From NCBI RefSeq assembly GCF_003259195.1, contig NZ_QJPK01000001.1:721570-785569 (forward strand): DNA of 64,000 bases. The letters run 5' to 3'. Positions within the stretch are counted from its first letter, which is position 1. Each line of letters begins with the position of its first letter. Position numbers and translations under genes: made by a program. A model generated the notes under the pieces. It worked only from the letters and a program-made list of their open reading frames with translations, was not told the DNA's origin and made no database searches. Source of the DNA: Paracoccus sediminilitoris (GTDB lineage: Bacteria; Pseudomonadota; Alphaproteobacteria; Rhodobacterales; Rhodobacteraceae). Of this stretch, positions 43,745 through 51,453 are shown in pieces.

Positions 43745-44790
43745 TCGTCCTCCGCGAAGGGATCGGCGGGCACGTCGTTTTCATGCCAGCCAAGCGATTT
43801 CCACGTGCGGGACATGTGTTCGGCCAACGGCGCGGTCAAGGTGATGCGCTTTTTGGTGATCGGATGATCGAAGGTCAGGCTGCGGGCGTGCAGATGCAGC
43901 TTCTTGCTGATCTCTCCGCCCAGCTGCGCGCCCCAGCCATCGCCCAGGTTTTCCTGGCCCGAGCCGCCATATTTGCCGTCGCCGACGATGGGATGGCCCA
44001 GTTCGGCCATATGCGCCCGCAGTTGGTGAGTACGGCCGGTGATCGGCACCAGCGCGCACCAGCTGGTGCGCGTGCCAAGGGCGTCCAGCACGGCGTAATC
44101 GGTGGTGGCGCGCTTGGCGCCTTCGGTCTTGTCGATGTCGCGGGGATGGACGGCGATCATCTTCTCATCCCCGCCGCGATGGCCGCCCTTGACCAGGCCA
44201 TAGCGGATCGTGCCCATCCGGGGATGGGGCACGCCCGCGACGGCCGCCCAATAGATCTTGCGCGTGCTGCGCAGGCGGAAGGCCTCGGACAGGGCGCGGG
44301 CGATCCGGTCGGTGCGCGCCAGCAGCAGGATCCCCGAAGTATCCTTGTCCAGCCGGTGCACTAGCTTGGGACGTTCCTTGTAGCCGAACATCAGCGCGGT
44401 GGTCAGCCCATCCACATGGCGACCGCCAAGACCGCTGCCGCCTTGGCTGGGCAGGCCCGGCGGCTTGTTCAGCGCGATGATATGGTCGTCCTTCCACAGG
44501 ACGGCCTCCTGAATCATCTGCTCGTCGGCATGGTTGACCTGCGGTCCCAGGGGGCGTTCGCTGCGTTCGCGCGCCGGCCCCGGTTCGGGCATGGGCGGAA
44601 TGCGGATCTCCTGGCCGGGCTGCACGCGGGTGGCGCCCTTGACGCGGCCGCCATCGACCCGCAGCTGGCCCGTGCGGCACAGCTTTTCGATGGCCACCTG
44701 CGACACATGCGGGAAACGCTTGCGCAACCAGCGGTCCAGCCGCTGTTCGCCGTCCTCTTCGGTGACCTGGATTGTCTGTACGCCGCTCAT
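43741..44790 (-). CDS. rluC: RluC/RluD family rRNA pseudouridine synthase
   Basis: Converts uridines of 23S rRNA to pseudouridine. The 349 residues begin with an S4-type RNA-binding domain (RLDRWLRKRFPHVSQVAIEKLCRTG), then the catalytic domain with VHRLDKDTSGILLLART (Asp catalytic), RKIYWA and ITGRTHQLRAHMAELGHPI. The ATG at 44790 overlaps the crcB stop as ATGA; an ATG at 44796 is two codons longer. RluC and RluD cannot be told apart here. Confidence 0.94.
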   Translation of the reverse strand: MSGVQTIQVTEEDGEQRLDRWLRKRFPHVSQVAIEKLCRTGQLRVDGGRVKGATRVQPGQEIRIPPMPEPGPARERSERPLGPQVNHADEQMIQEAVLWKDDHIIALNKPPGLPSQGGSGLGGRHVDGLTTALMFGYKERPKLVHRLDKDTSGILLLARTDRIARALSEAFRLRSTRKIYWAAVAGVPHPRMGTIRYGLVKGGHRGGDEKMIAVHPRDIDKTEGAKRATTDYAVLDALGTRTSWCALVPITGRTHQLRAHMAELGHPIVGDGKYGGSGQENLGDGWGAQLGGEISKKLHLHARSLTFDHPITKKRITLTAPLAEHMSRTWKSLGWHENDVPADPFAEDE

Positions 44791-45161
44791 GCCCATATTC
44801 CTCGACCCAAGGCCAGCCCCGCCATGACGGCCGCCAGCGACAGCAGGACCGTGCCCGCCACATATGCCAGGGCAATCGCGCCTTGGCCCCGTTCCCACAT
44901 CGTCAGCACATCCAGCGAAAAGGCCGAAAACGTCGTGAACCCCCCCAAAAACCCCGTCAGCAGCAAGGGCGCATAGGCGTTTCCAAGACGATGCGCGAAC
45001 AGCGCCGCCAGCAGCCCCATCAGGAACGACCCGACAATGTTCACCACACCCGTCGCAAGGCCAAGCCCGGCCCAATGAGGCGGGATCATCCGGTAAACGG
45101 CAAAACGACCGGTGGCGCCAAGCGCACCGCCGATCGCGACTTGAAGAAAGGGATTCATCAT
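44787..45161 (-). CDS. crcB: Fluoride channel Fluc/CrcB
   Basis: Small inner-membrane fluoride exporter that works as a dimer, 124 residues with four membrane helices. GGALGATGRFAVYRM near the N-terminus, NIVGSFLMG and GFLGGFTTFSAFSLD are the family motifs, including the phenylalanine-threonine track. It starts the coupled run with rluC. No fluoride riboswitch is visible in the 31 bases before it, which leaves little room for one. Confidence 0.96.
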   Translation of the reverse strand: MMNPFLQVAIGGALGATGRFAVYRMIPPHWAGLGLATGVVNIVGSFLMGLLAALFAHRLGNAYAPLLLTGFLGGFTTFSAFSLDVLTMWERGQGAIALAYVAGTVLLSLAAVMAGLALGRGIWA

Positions 45162-45192
45162 CGCGCGGGTGTGTCGCCAGCAGCGGACAAAG

Positions 45193-46515
45193 TCAACCGC
45201 CGCGCTTCAGGCGCTGTGCCACGAACCAGTCCAGGCGGCGTTTCAATTCCCGCTCGAACCCCCGCTCGACCGGGTTATAGAGCACGGGCCGCTTCATGCC
45301 GTCAGGGAAATAGTTCTGCCCGCTGAAGCCATCCTCCTCATTGTGGTCATAGGCATATCCGGCGCCATAGCCCTGCTCCTTCATCATCTTGGTGGGGGCG
45401 TTCAGGATGTGGGCAGGTGGCGTCAGGCTGCCGGTGCGCCGTGCCTCGGCGCGGGCATTCTTGTAGGCGGCGTAACCTGCGTTCGATTTCGGGGCCAGTG
45501 CCAGATACAGCACCGCCTGAGCCAGTGAGAGTTCCCCTTCGGGGCTGCCAAGGCGTTCATACATCGACCAGGCATCCAGGCAGTGACGCGCCGCGGCGGG
45601 ATCGGCCAGGCCAATATCCTCGACCGCCATGCGGGTGATGCGCCGCGCCAGGTATCGGGGGTCCTCGCCGCCCTCCAGCATGCGCGCAAACCAGTAAAGC
45701 GCCGCGTCGGGATCGCTGCCCCGCACGGATTTGTGCAGCGCCGAAATCAGGTTGTAATGTTCATCCCCCGACTTGTCGTATTTCGCCGCCCGCTTCATCA
45801 GGCGCTGCGCCAAGGCATCGCGATCGATCTTGCCGTCGGTCTTCCACGCCGCCACCTGCTCGATCAGGTTCAGCGCCGCGCGGCCGTCACCATCCGCCAT
45901 CTCCAGCAGGGCGTCGCGCGCCTCGGCGGTCAGCGGCAGCTTACGACCGATCTCGCGCTCGGCGCGTTGGGCCATCAGTTCCAGGTCGGCCAGCGACAGA
46001 CGCTCCAGCACGATGACCTGCGCCCGCGACATGACGGCGGCGTTCAACTCGAAGCTGGGGTTCTCTGTCGTCGCCCCGACCAGCAGAATTGTGCCGTCTT
46101 CCATATGCGGCAGGAAACTGTCCTGCTGCGCCTTGTTGAATCGGTGGATCTCGTCGACGAAAAGCAGCGTTCCACGCCCTTGACTGGCCCGCAGCCGGGC
46201 CGCATCGAAGACCTTCCGCAAATCAGGGACACCGGTGAAGATTGCGCTGATCTGGACAAAGGCCAGATCGGTTTCGTCCGCCAGCAGGCGGGCGATGGTC
46301 GTCTTGCCGACGCCGGGCGGGCCCCACAGGATCAGCGAAGACAGGCTGTTCGCCGCCAGCATGCTGCCAAGCGGGCCGTCGGGTCCCAGCACCTTGCCTT
46401 GCCCGATCACCTCGGACAGGCGAGAGGGACGGATGCGGTCCGCCAGCGGCCTTGGACCGCTGCCAGCCGCGGGGTTCGGGGTCGGAGTCGGGGACGTATC
46501 GAACAGGTCAGCCAT
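45193..46515 (-). CDS. rarA: Replication-associated recombination protein RarA (MgsA)
   Basis: AAA+ ATPase related to clamp loaders that acts at stalled forks, 440 residues. Walker A is WGPPGVGKTT, Walker B LLFVDEIHRFNKAQQD, sensor 1 VGATTENPSFELN, and the C-terminal MgsA tetramerisation domain has KYDKSGDEHYNLISALHKSVRGSDPDAALYW. The ATG at 46515 gives the family start MADLF. It is followed by crcB on the same strand with 31 bases between. Confidence 0.96.
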   Translation of the reverse strand: MADLFDTSPTPTPNPAAGSGPRPLADRIRPSRLSEVIGQGKVLGPDGPLGSMLAANSLSSLILWGPPGVGKTTIARLLADETDLAFVQISAIFTGVPDLRKVFDAARLRASQGRGTLLFVDEIHRFNKAQQDSFLPHMEDGTILLVGATTENPSFELNAAVMSRAQVIVLERLSLADLELMAQRAEREIGRKLPLTAEARDALLEMADGDGRAALNLIEQVAAWKTDGKIDRDALAQRLMKRAAKYDKSGDEHYNLISALHKSVRGSDPDAALYWFARMLEGGEDPRYLARRITRMAVEDIGLADPAAARHCLDAWSMYERLGSPEGELSLAQAVLYLALAPKSNAGYAAYKNARAEARRTGSLTPPAHILNAPTKMMKEQGYGAGYAYDHNEEDGFSGQNYFPDGMKRPVLYNPVERGFERELKRRLDWFVAQRLKRGG

Positions 46516-46569
46516 GATGGCGCAGTCTAGGGCCGTCGCACCGCATGCAACAGCCCCCATTCGCGACCG

Positions 46570-47160
46570 TCAGTGCATCTTGGACGCCAGATCGATGGCC
46601 ACGCATTGAAAATGACCGTCGTCGATCCACATCTCGCGGCCCAAGGCTTCGGCGGTCAGTCCGCAGCGGCCGTACCAGCGTGGCCAGTTGGCCCCGGTCA
46701 GCGCGATCAGCTTGGTGGCGCCAAGGTCGCGGGCCGAGGATGTCATCGCCTCGACCATCTTGAAATGCACCTTGCGACGATACATCTGCGGGATCGAATG
46801 GCTGACGAAGACCCGCGAACATTCCCACACATGCGGATCGACCGGCGCCTTCTGATCCAGCAGATCCTGCGGGATCGATCCGCCAAGGATGCCTTCCTGC
46901 GCGTCCCGGATCATGTAGGAATAGATGCCGCAGCGGGCCGTGGTCGGCGTCAGGCGGATGCCTGCCAGAACCTCGCCCATGTCGTGGATGGCGATCCAGC
47001 GGCTCTGGGGGGTGTCATACTGGTCGAACTCCATATCGTCCGATTCTGGAAGATCCCAGTTCTTGTGAACGATAAAGCTCTGCTTTCTGGCCCGGAAAAG
47101 ATTGGCGAACAATTCACCGTGGTTATGAAGGTTTGAAAAGGACAGGGTCGTGATCTGCAT
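46570..47160 (-). CDS. luxI: Acyl-homoserine-lactone synthase (LuxI family)
   Basis: Makes an AHL quorum signal from SAM and acyl-ACP, cytosolic, 196 residues. Family residues appear in LFRARKQSFIVHKNWDLP (Arg and Trp), EFDQYDTPQSRWIAIHD and GIRLTPTT, with the later ECSRVFVS segment. The ATG at 47160 has CAGGAG eight bases upstream. The upstream luxR ends 58 bases before it. By kinship with Paracoccus and Rhodobacter synthases a long-chain AHL is likely, but chain length cannot be read directly. Confidence 0.94.
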   Translation of the reverse strand: MQITTLSFSNLHNHGELFANLFRARKQSFIVHKNWDLPESDDMEFDQYDTPQSRWIAIHDMGEVLAGIRLTPTTARCGIYSYMIRDAQEGILGGSIPQDLLDQKAPVDPHVWECSRVFVSHSIPQMYRRKVHFKMVEAMTSSARDLGATKLIALTGANWPRWYGRCGLTAEALGREMWIDDGHFQCVAIDLASKMH

Positions 47161-47218
47161 TCGATGCTCCTGGGGTGTAAGGGCCCCCTTCCCTGCCATG
47201 CGGACCCCAAGGTGACAT

Positions 47219-47830
47219 TTACAGCAAACGGTATTCCTTGGCCCGTTGCAGCGCCTCGGCGGTCGTTCTCGCCTTCAGCCGTTCACGGACTGAAATAAGC
47301 CTCGCCTTGAATGCGCTTTCGGTAATTCCAAGCTTTGCAGCCGCCGCCGCGTGACGGTCACCCTGTGCAATGCAGCGAAGGGCTTCTTTCTGAGCTTTTG
47401 TCAGGCTCGCAGGCGGCTCTGTGATTTCATGAAGCCGCTTTATCGTGACCGAGATCTGCTCGATCTCGTCATCGGTGAATTCGCGGTCGGCCCGCCCGAA
47501 GGAGGCGATCGTCCGCGACGAGATGGGTCCGTTCGACACCGTCAGACCATAGGTGAGGCCGTGATTCGCAGCCTCGCGCAGGATGTTGAAGGGGTCGGGA
47601 ATTGGCAGCGCCGACCAGCGGCACGCGCCGGTCGTCGAAAAGCCCCAAGCGATCGTGGGATCCCGCAGAGCATAGCCGTTTTGCGAATAGAATTCCGACC
47701 ATTCCTCGGAATAGGTCTGAAACTGCATCAACGGCGCCGCAAAGCGGATGTGCAGACCGACAAAATACCCCGAGTGGGCAAGCTTGCCCAGCTTCGCGAG
47801 TCCGGCGTTTATATCTGCACGAGATGACAT
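47219..47830 (-). CDS. luxR: LuxR family quorum-sensing regulator
   Basis: Transcription factor of 203 residues. The N-terminal autoinducer-binding domain keeps the Trp/Tyr/Asp pattern (FQTYSEEWSEFYSQNGYALRDPTIAW), and the C-terminal HTH reads LTKAQKEALRCIAQGDRHAAAAAKLGITESAFKARLISVRERL. The ATG at 47830 lacks a Shine-Dalgarno; a TTG at 47902 in frame also lacks one. A strong ribosome site instead serves an overlapping short frame upstream, suggesting translational coupling. It is adjacent to luxI on the same strand. Confidence 0.92.
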   Translation of the reverse strand: MSSRADINAGLAKLGKLAHSGYFVGLHIRFAAPLMQFQTYSEEWSEFYSQNGYALRDPTIAWGFSTTGACRWSALPIPDPFNILREAANHGLTYGLTVSNGPISSRTIASFGRADREFTDDEIEQISVTIKRLHEITEPPASLTKAQKEALRCIAQGDRHAAAAAKLGITESAFKARLISVRERLKARTTAEALQRAKEYRLL

Positions 47831-47934
47831 GGTTTTTTGTACAAGTTGCAAGGAGAGGGAAGAATCTTCATGGTCAGCTTGCGGTGATATAGTTTCCCGC
47901 AAGTTAATGGGCGTAAGAATTCCGCCTGATACAT
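47809..47934 (-). CDS. Candidate 41-residue leader peptide overlapping luxR
   Basis: ATG at 47934 has AAGGAGG seven bases upstream (47942-47948), the best ribosome site in this region. The frame (MYQAEFLRPLTCGKLYHRKL at the start) runs to TAA at 47809-47811, ending 22 bases inside luxR and out of frame with it. No homologue is recognised. It may be a uORF that controls luxR by coupling or reinitiation. The alternative, a frameshift error joining this frame to luxR, cannot be excluded. Confidence 0.45.
   Translation of the reverse strand: MYQAEFLRPLTCGKLYHRKLTMKILPSPCNLYKKPCHLVQI
47878..47903 (-). promoter_or_regulatory. 26-base dyad upstream of luxR
   Basis: CTTGCGG and CCGCAAG form a perfect 7-base inverted repeat with a 12-base spacer, 48 bases before the luxR ATG and inside the leader frame. 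It could be a LuxR-type binding site or an mRNA hairpin. It is longer than the usual 18-20 base lux box. Confidence 0.4.
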
Positions 47935-48061
47935 CGAATTTCCTCCTTGAAAGTCATGGGGCGCGCGCAGCCACATTGCGCAAGCCTACTTCAAGCATCG
48001 GGTTGCGTGGAAGTTTCACGTGCAAAGATTGCGTAACGTCACGTCATGCAAGTGGTGAAAA

Positions 48062-48091
48062 AACCCCGCCATGCGGCTGCACGACGGGGTT
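48062..48091 (-). terminator. Terminator after rplQ
   Basis: AACCCCG/CGGGGTT with a 16-base loop ends on the minus strand in TTTTTT, 27 bases after the rplQ stop. It closes the alpha-operon transcript before luxR. Confidence 0.8.
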
Positions 48092-48117
48092 GATTCAACC
48101 TGACGGTGATCCGGGGA

Positions 48118-48537
48118 TCATTCTTCGGCGGCGAACTCTGCTTCCAGACGTGCGCGGTCCGCAGCACCCTTGGCCGAGGTATCGCGGTCGACCAGCTCGA
48201 TGATGGCCATCGGTGCCATGTCGCCGTAACGGAAACCGGCCTTCAGGATGCGGGCATAGCCACCTTGGCGATCCTTGTAACGCTCACCCAGAACGTCGAA
48301 CAGCTTGGCGACATGCATGTCCTGCTTCAGCTGCGACGCGGCTTGGCGGCGTGCGTGCAGGTCGCCGCGCTTTGCCAGCGTGATCAGCTTTTCGATGATC
48401 GGACGCAGTTCCTTGGCTTTCGGCAAGGTGGTCTTGATCTGCTCGTGCTCGATCAGCGAGCCGGACATGTTGGCGAACAGCGCCTTGCGGTGTTCGTGGG
48501 TACGGTTGAGGCGGCGATAGCCACGTGCGTGACGCAT
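48118..48537 (-). CDS. rplQ: 50S ribosomal protein L17
   Basis: Large-subunit protein near the exit tunnel, 139 residues. [24 protein letters not shown] is the normal start, followed by [24 protein letters not shown], and the C-terminus ends in an acidic AEFAAEE tail. It follows rpoA after 116 bases that hold only a short GC-rich repeat of GGGCGCC, and is the last gene of the alpha operon. Confidence 0.98.
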   Translation of the reverse strand: MRHARGYRRLNRTHEHRKALFANMSGSLIEHEQIKTTLPKAKELRPIIEKLITLAKRGDLHARRQAASQLKQDMHVAKLFDVLGERYKDRQGGYARILKAGFRYGDMAPMAIIELVDRDTSAKGAADRARLEAEFAAEE

Positions 48538-48653
48538 GATATTCTCCTAAAACGTCTTTTGCTTTGTCCGGCGGCCCATGCGTAGCGGACCGCTCTCCTT
48601 GGGGCTTGCGCCCATCGTGTGGCAAGGCGCCCATCAGGCGCCCCGCCGCAATC

Positions 48654-49670
48654 TCAGAACTGGTCGTCGAAACGCTTTGCCAGGTCTTCGATGTTCTCCG
48701 GCGGCCAATCGACCACATCCATGCCCAGATGCAGACCCATGCCCGACAGCACTTCCTTGATCTCGTTCAAGGACTTGCGGCCGAAGTTCGGGGTGCGCAG
48801 CATCTCGGCTTCGGTCTTCTGAATCAGGTCGCCGATATAGACGATGTTGTCGTTCTTCAGGCAGTTCGCCGAACGGACCGACAACTCCAGCTCGTCGACC
48901 TTCTTCAGCAGACGCGGATCGAATTCCAGACCCTCGTCGCTGTCCTGACGGCTGGCGGCTTCCGGCTCGTCGAAGTTGACGAAGACCGAGAGCTGATCCT
49001 GGACGATGCGCGCGGCATAGGCCACGGCGTCTTCCGGGGTCAGCGACCCGTCGGTGTCGATCTTCATGGTCAGCTTGTCATAATCCAGTACCTGACCTTC
49101 GCGGGTCGGGGTGACTTCATAGCTGACGCGCTTGACCGGCGAGAAGATCGCGTCGATCGGGATCAGGCCGATGGGGGCATCTTCGGGACGGTTCTTGTCG
49201 GCCGCGACATAGCCCTTGCCCGTCTGCACGGTCAGTTCCATGTTCAGGTCGGCGCCGTCATCCAGGTGACAGATAACATGGTCGCGGTTCAGGATGGTGA
49301 TCCCGGCCGTTTCCTGGATGTCGCTTGCCTTGACCTCGCCCGGACCCTTGGCCGACAGCGTCAGACGCTTGGGGCCTTCGACGTCCATCTTCAGCGTGAC
49401 GCCCTTGAGGTTCAGGACGATGTCGGTGACATCCTCGCGAACACCGGCGACGCTGCTGAATTCATGCAGGACGTTGTCGATCTGGACCGAGGTGATGGCC
49501 GCGCCTTGCAGCGACGACATCAGGACACGGCGCAGCGCGTTGCCAAGCGTCAGGCCGAAGCCGCGCTCCAGCGGTTCGGCGACCACGGTCGCCGTGCGGG
49601 TCGCGTCTGCGCCCGGCTTGACGGCCAACTGAGTCGGCTTGATCAGTTCGGCCCAATTCTTGTGGATCAT
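48654..49670 (-). CDS. rpoA: RNA polymerase alpha subunit
   Basis: Scaffold subunit of RNA polymerase, 338 residues. The N-terminal dimerisation domain has [27 protein letters not shown], and the C-terminal domain that contacts UP elements and activators has [41 protein letters not shown]. It sits between rpsK and rplQ as usual. rpsD, in this place in E. coli, is absent. Confidence 0.98.
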   Translation of the reverse strand: MIHKNWAELIKPTQLAVKPGADATRTATVVAEPLERGFGLTLGNALRRVLMSSLQGAAITSVQIDNVLHEFSSVAGVREDVTDIVLNLKGVTLKMDVEGPKRLTLSAKGPGEVKASDIQETAGITILNRDHVICHLDDGADLNMELTVQTGKGYVAADKNRPEDAPIGLIPIDAIFSPVKRVSYEVTPTREGQVLDYDKLTMKIDTDGSLTPEDAVAYAARIVQDQLSVFVNFDEPEAASRQDSDEGLEFDPRLLKKVDELELSVRSANCLKNDNIVYIGDLIQKTEAEMLRTPNFGRKSLNEIKEVLSGMGLHLGMDVVDWPPENIEDLAKRFDDQF

Positions 49671-49785
49671 GGGTTTGCCTCCATACCTGTCCCCGTCTCA
49701 TGACCAAAGTCGGAAACGCCCGAGGTGAAATGCGAAAATCCGGACCGCGCGGAATACGTGCGGTCCGGTCGTTGATGATCCGAAA

Positions 49786-50175
49786 TCAGACGCGGCGACG
49801 CTTCGGAGGACGGCAGCCGTTATGGGCGATCGGCGTCACGTCACGGATTGCCGTGATGTTGAAGCCTGCAGCAGCCAGCGCGCGCAGGGCCGATTCACGG
49901 CCCGAACCGGGGCCCTGAACTTCGACGTCCAGCGTGCGAACGCCGTGTTCCTGCGCCTTGCGGCCGGCATCTTCGGCAGCCATCTGAGCGGCGTAGGGGG
50001 TCGATTTGCGCGAACCCTTGAAGCCCATCGTGCCGGCCGAGGACCACGCAATCGCGTTGCCCTGAACGTCCGAGATCAGGATCTTGGTGTTGTTGAAGCT
50101 GGAGTTCACATGAGCAACGCCGGTGGCGATGTTCTTGCGCTCTTTACGCTTCATGCGAGTTTTATCACGTGCCAT
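49786..50175 (-). CDS. rpsK: 30S ribosomal protein S11
   Basis: Small-subunit platform protein, 129 residues, with [36 protein letters not shown] core (read at about residues 17-48) and the conserved C-terminal [18 protein letters not shown]. It lies 11 bases after rpsM and 115 bases before rpoA. Confidence 0.98.
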   Translation of the reverse strand: MARDKTRMKRKERKNIATGVAHVNSSFNNTKILISDVQGNAIAWSSAGTMGFKGSRKSTPYAAQMAAEDAGRKAQEHGVRTLDVEVQGPGSGRESALRALAAAGFNITAIRDVTPIAHNGCRPPKRRRV

Positions 50176-50186
50176 GTCGCTACCCC

Positions 50187-50555
50187 TTATTTCTTCTTGC
50201 CGGCAATGGCTTTTGCCGGGCCTTTACGGGTGCGCGCATTGGTGTGCGTGCGCTGACCGCGGACCGGAAGGCCGCGACGGTGGCGAAGACCGCGATAGGA
50301 GCCCAGATCCATCATGCGCTTGACGTTCATCTGAACTTCGCGGCGCAGGTCGCCTTCGACGGTCAGGTTCGCGTCGATGTATTCGCGGATCGACAGGACT
50401 TCGGCATCCGACAGTTCATTGACGCGGCGGGTCAGGTCGATCCCGGTCGCTTCGCAGATCTGCTTGGCAAACATGTCGCCAATGCCGTGGATATAGGTCA
50501 GTGCGATGGGGACGCGTTTCCCCGTCGGAATGTTGACGCCAGCAATACGAGCCAC
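50187..50555 (-). CDS. rpsM: 30S ribosomal protein S13
   Basis: Small-subunit head protein, 122 residues, beginning [25 protein letters not shown] after a GTG start at 50555 behind AAAAGGAAAA. The basic C-terminus [24 protein letters not shown] is typical. It heads the alpha unit, with its own candidate promoter and a 120-base structured leader separating it from adk. Confidence 0.98.
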   Translation of the reverse strand: MARIAGVNIPTGKRVPIALTYIHGIGDMFAKQICEATGIDLTRRVNELSDAEVLSIREYIDANLTVEGDLRREVQMNVKRMMDLGSYRGLRHRRGLPVRGQRTHTNARTRKGPAKAIAGKKK

Positions 50556-50575
50556 GCGTTTTCCTTTTCAGTTGC

Positions 50576-50636
50576 GGTTCCGTAGCACCGGAACCTTTTT
50601 TCACAACGCAAGGCCCGAAAGCCATGCCTTCGGGCC
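50576..50636 (-). promoter_or_regulatory. Structured rpsM leader, two hairpins
   Basis: Reading the transcript, GGCCCGAA/TTCGGGCC (50612-50636) is followed by GGTTCCG/CGGAACC (50576-50595, loop of six), which ends 20 bases before the GTG of rpsM. Neither has a U-run. The layout suggests feedback control by a ribosomal protein, as the S4-binding leader does in E. coli, but no homology is claimed. Confidence 0.55.
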
Positions 50637-50683
50637 AAATCGATGACCACCCGTTGCCGGGCGATTCTCTTACGAGATGCCGT

Positions 50684-50712
50684 GATTTATCGACAGAGCG
50701 GGACCGGGTCAA
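50684..50712 (-). promoter_or_regulatory. Candidate alpha-operon promoter
   Basis: On the minus strand TTGACC and TAAATC are spaced by 17 bases, placed 24 bases after the adk stop and about 120 bases before rpsM. Confidence 0.55.
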
Positions 50713-50735
50713 GCCCGGTTCCGCATCGCTTTGGC

Positions 50736-51383
50736 TCAGGCCTCCAGGGCCCCGGCGATATCCGCGCCGACCTGATCCATGGGTGCCAGCCCATCGACCT
50801 GAGCCAGCTTGTCCTTGGCATAGTAATAGCCGATCAGCGGCGACGTCTTCTTGTAATATTCCAGCAGCCGGGTCTTCAGGCTGTCTTCGTTGTCGTCGGC
50901 GCGACGCTTGAGATCGGTCGACCCGCAGACATCACAGACACCTGCCTGGGCGGTGGGCTTGGTCTCGTCGTGATAGACCTCGCCGCAATTGCCGCAGGTG
51001 AAGCGGCCGGTGATGCGACGCACCAGCGCCTCGTCGTCGACCTGCATCTCGATGACGGCATCCAGCGACATGCCGGTATCGGCCAGCAGATCCCCAAGCG
51101 CGTCGGCCTGCGCCAGAGTGCGGGGGAAGCCGTCGAAGATGAAGCCGTTTCCACCCTTGGCCAGCTGTTCGCGGATCAGGCCGATCACGATCTCATCGGT
51201 GACCAGCTGGCCACGGTCCATGACCTCGGCGACGCGCTGGCCCATCTCGGTGCCCGAGCTGCGTGCGGCCCGCAGCATGTCGCCGGTAGACAACTGGACC
51301 AAGCCCCGTTCCTCGACCAGGCGGCGGGCCTGAGTGCCTTTGCCGGCACCCGGAGGCCCCAGCAGGATGATGTTGATGGTCAT
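50736..51383 (-). CDS. adk: Adenylate kinase with zinc-type lid
   Basis: Interconverts ATP, AMP and ADP; 215 residues. P-loop [14 protein letters not shown] site [20 protein letters not shown], and a long LID carrying two CxxC pairs ([10 protein letters not shown] and VCDVCGSTD), a structural metal site as in the Paracoccus enzyme and Gram-positive ones but not E. coli. It follows secY by 70 bases, inside the ribosomal cluster as in many bacteria. Confidence 0.97.
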   Translation of the reverse strand: MTINIILLGPPGAGKGTQARRLVEERGLVQLSTGDMLRAARSSGTEMGQRVAEVMDRGQLVTDEIVIGLIREQLAKGGNGFIFDGFPRTLAQADALGDLLADTGMSLDAVIEMQVDDEALVRRITGRFTCGNCGEVYHDETKPTAQAGVCDVCGSTDLKRRADDNEDSLKTRLLEYYKKTSPLIGYYYAKDKLAQVDGLAPMDQVGADIAGALEA

Positions 51384-51453
51384 GGCGTGTCCCCCTCAGG
51401 CTGGCCTGTCTTGGGCCATTTTTCGCGTCATGTTTAAGGCGTCGTCCGCCTGG

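Noticed and set aside
45162..45192. Fluoride riboswitch before crcB
   Set aside because: Only 31 bases separate rarA and crcB and no riboswitch-like fold is visible.
47161..47218. Possible lux box between luxR and luxI
   Set aside because: Only GC-rich partial symmetry (AAGGGGGCCCTT) is seen; it does not match the usual 18-20 base lux-box pattern.
47831..47902. In-frame TTG extension of luxR to 47902
   Set aside because: No Shine-Dalgarno, and the TTG lies in the arm of the dyad; the added residues do not look like a LuxR N-terminus.
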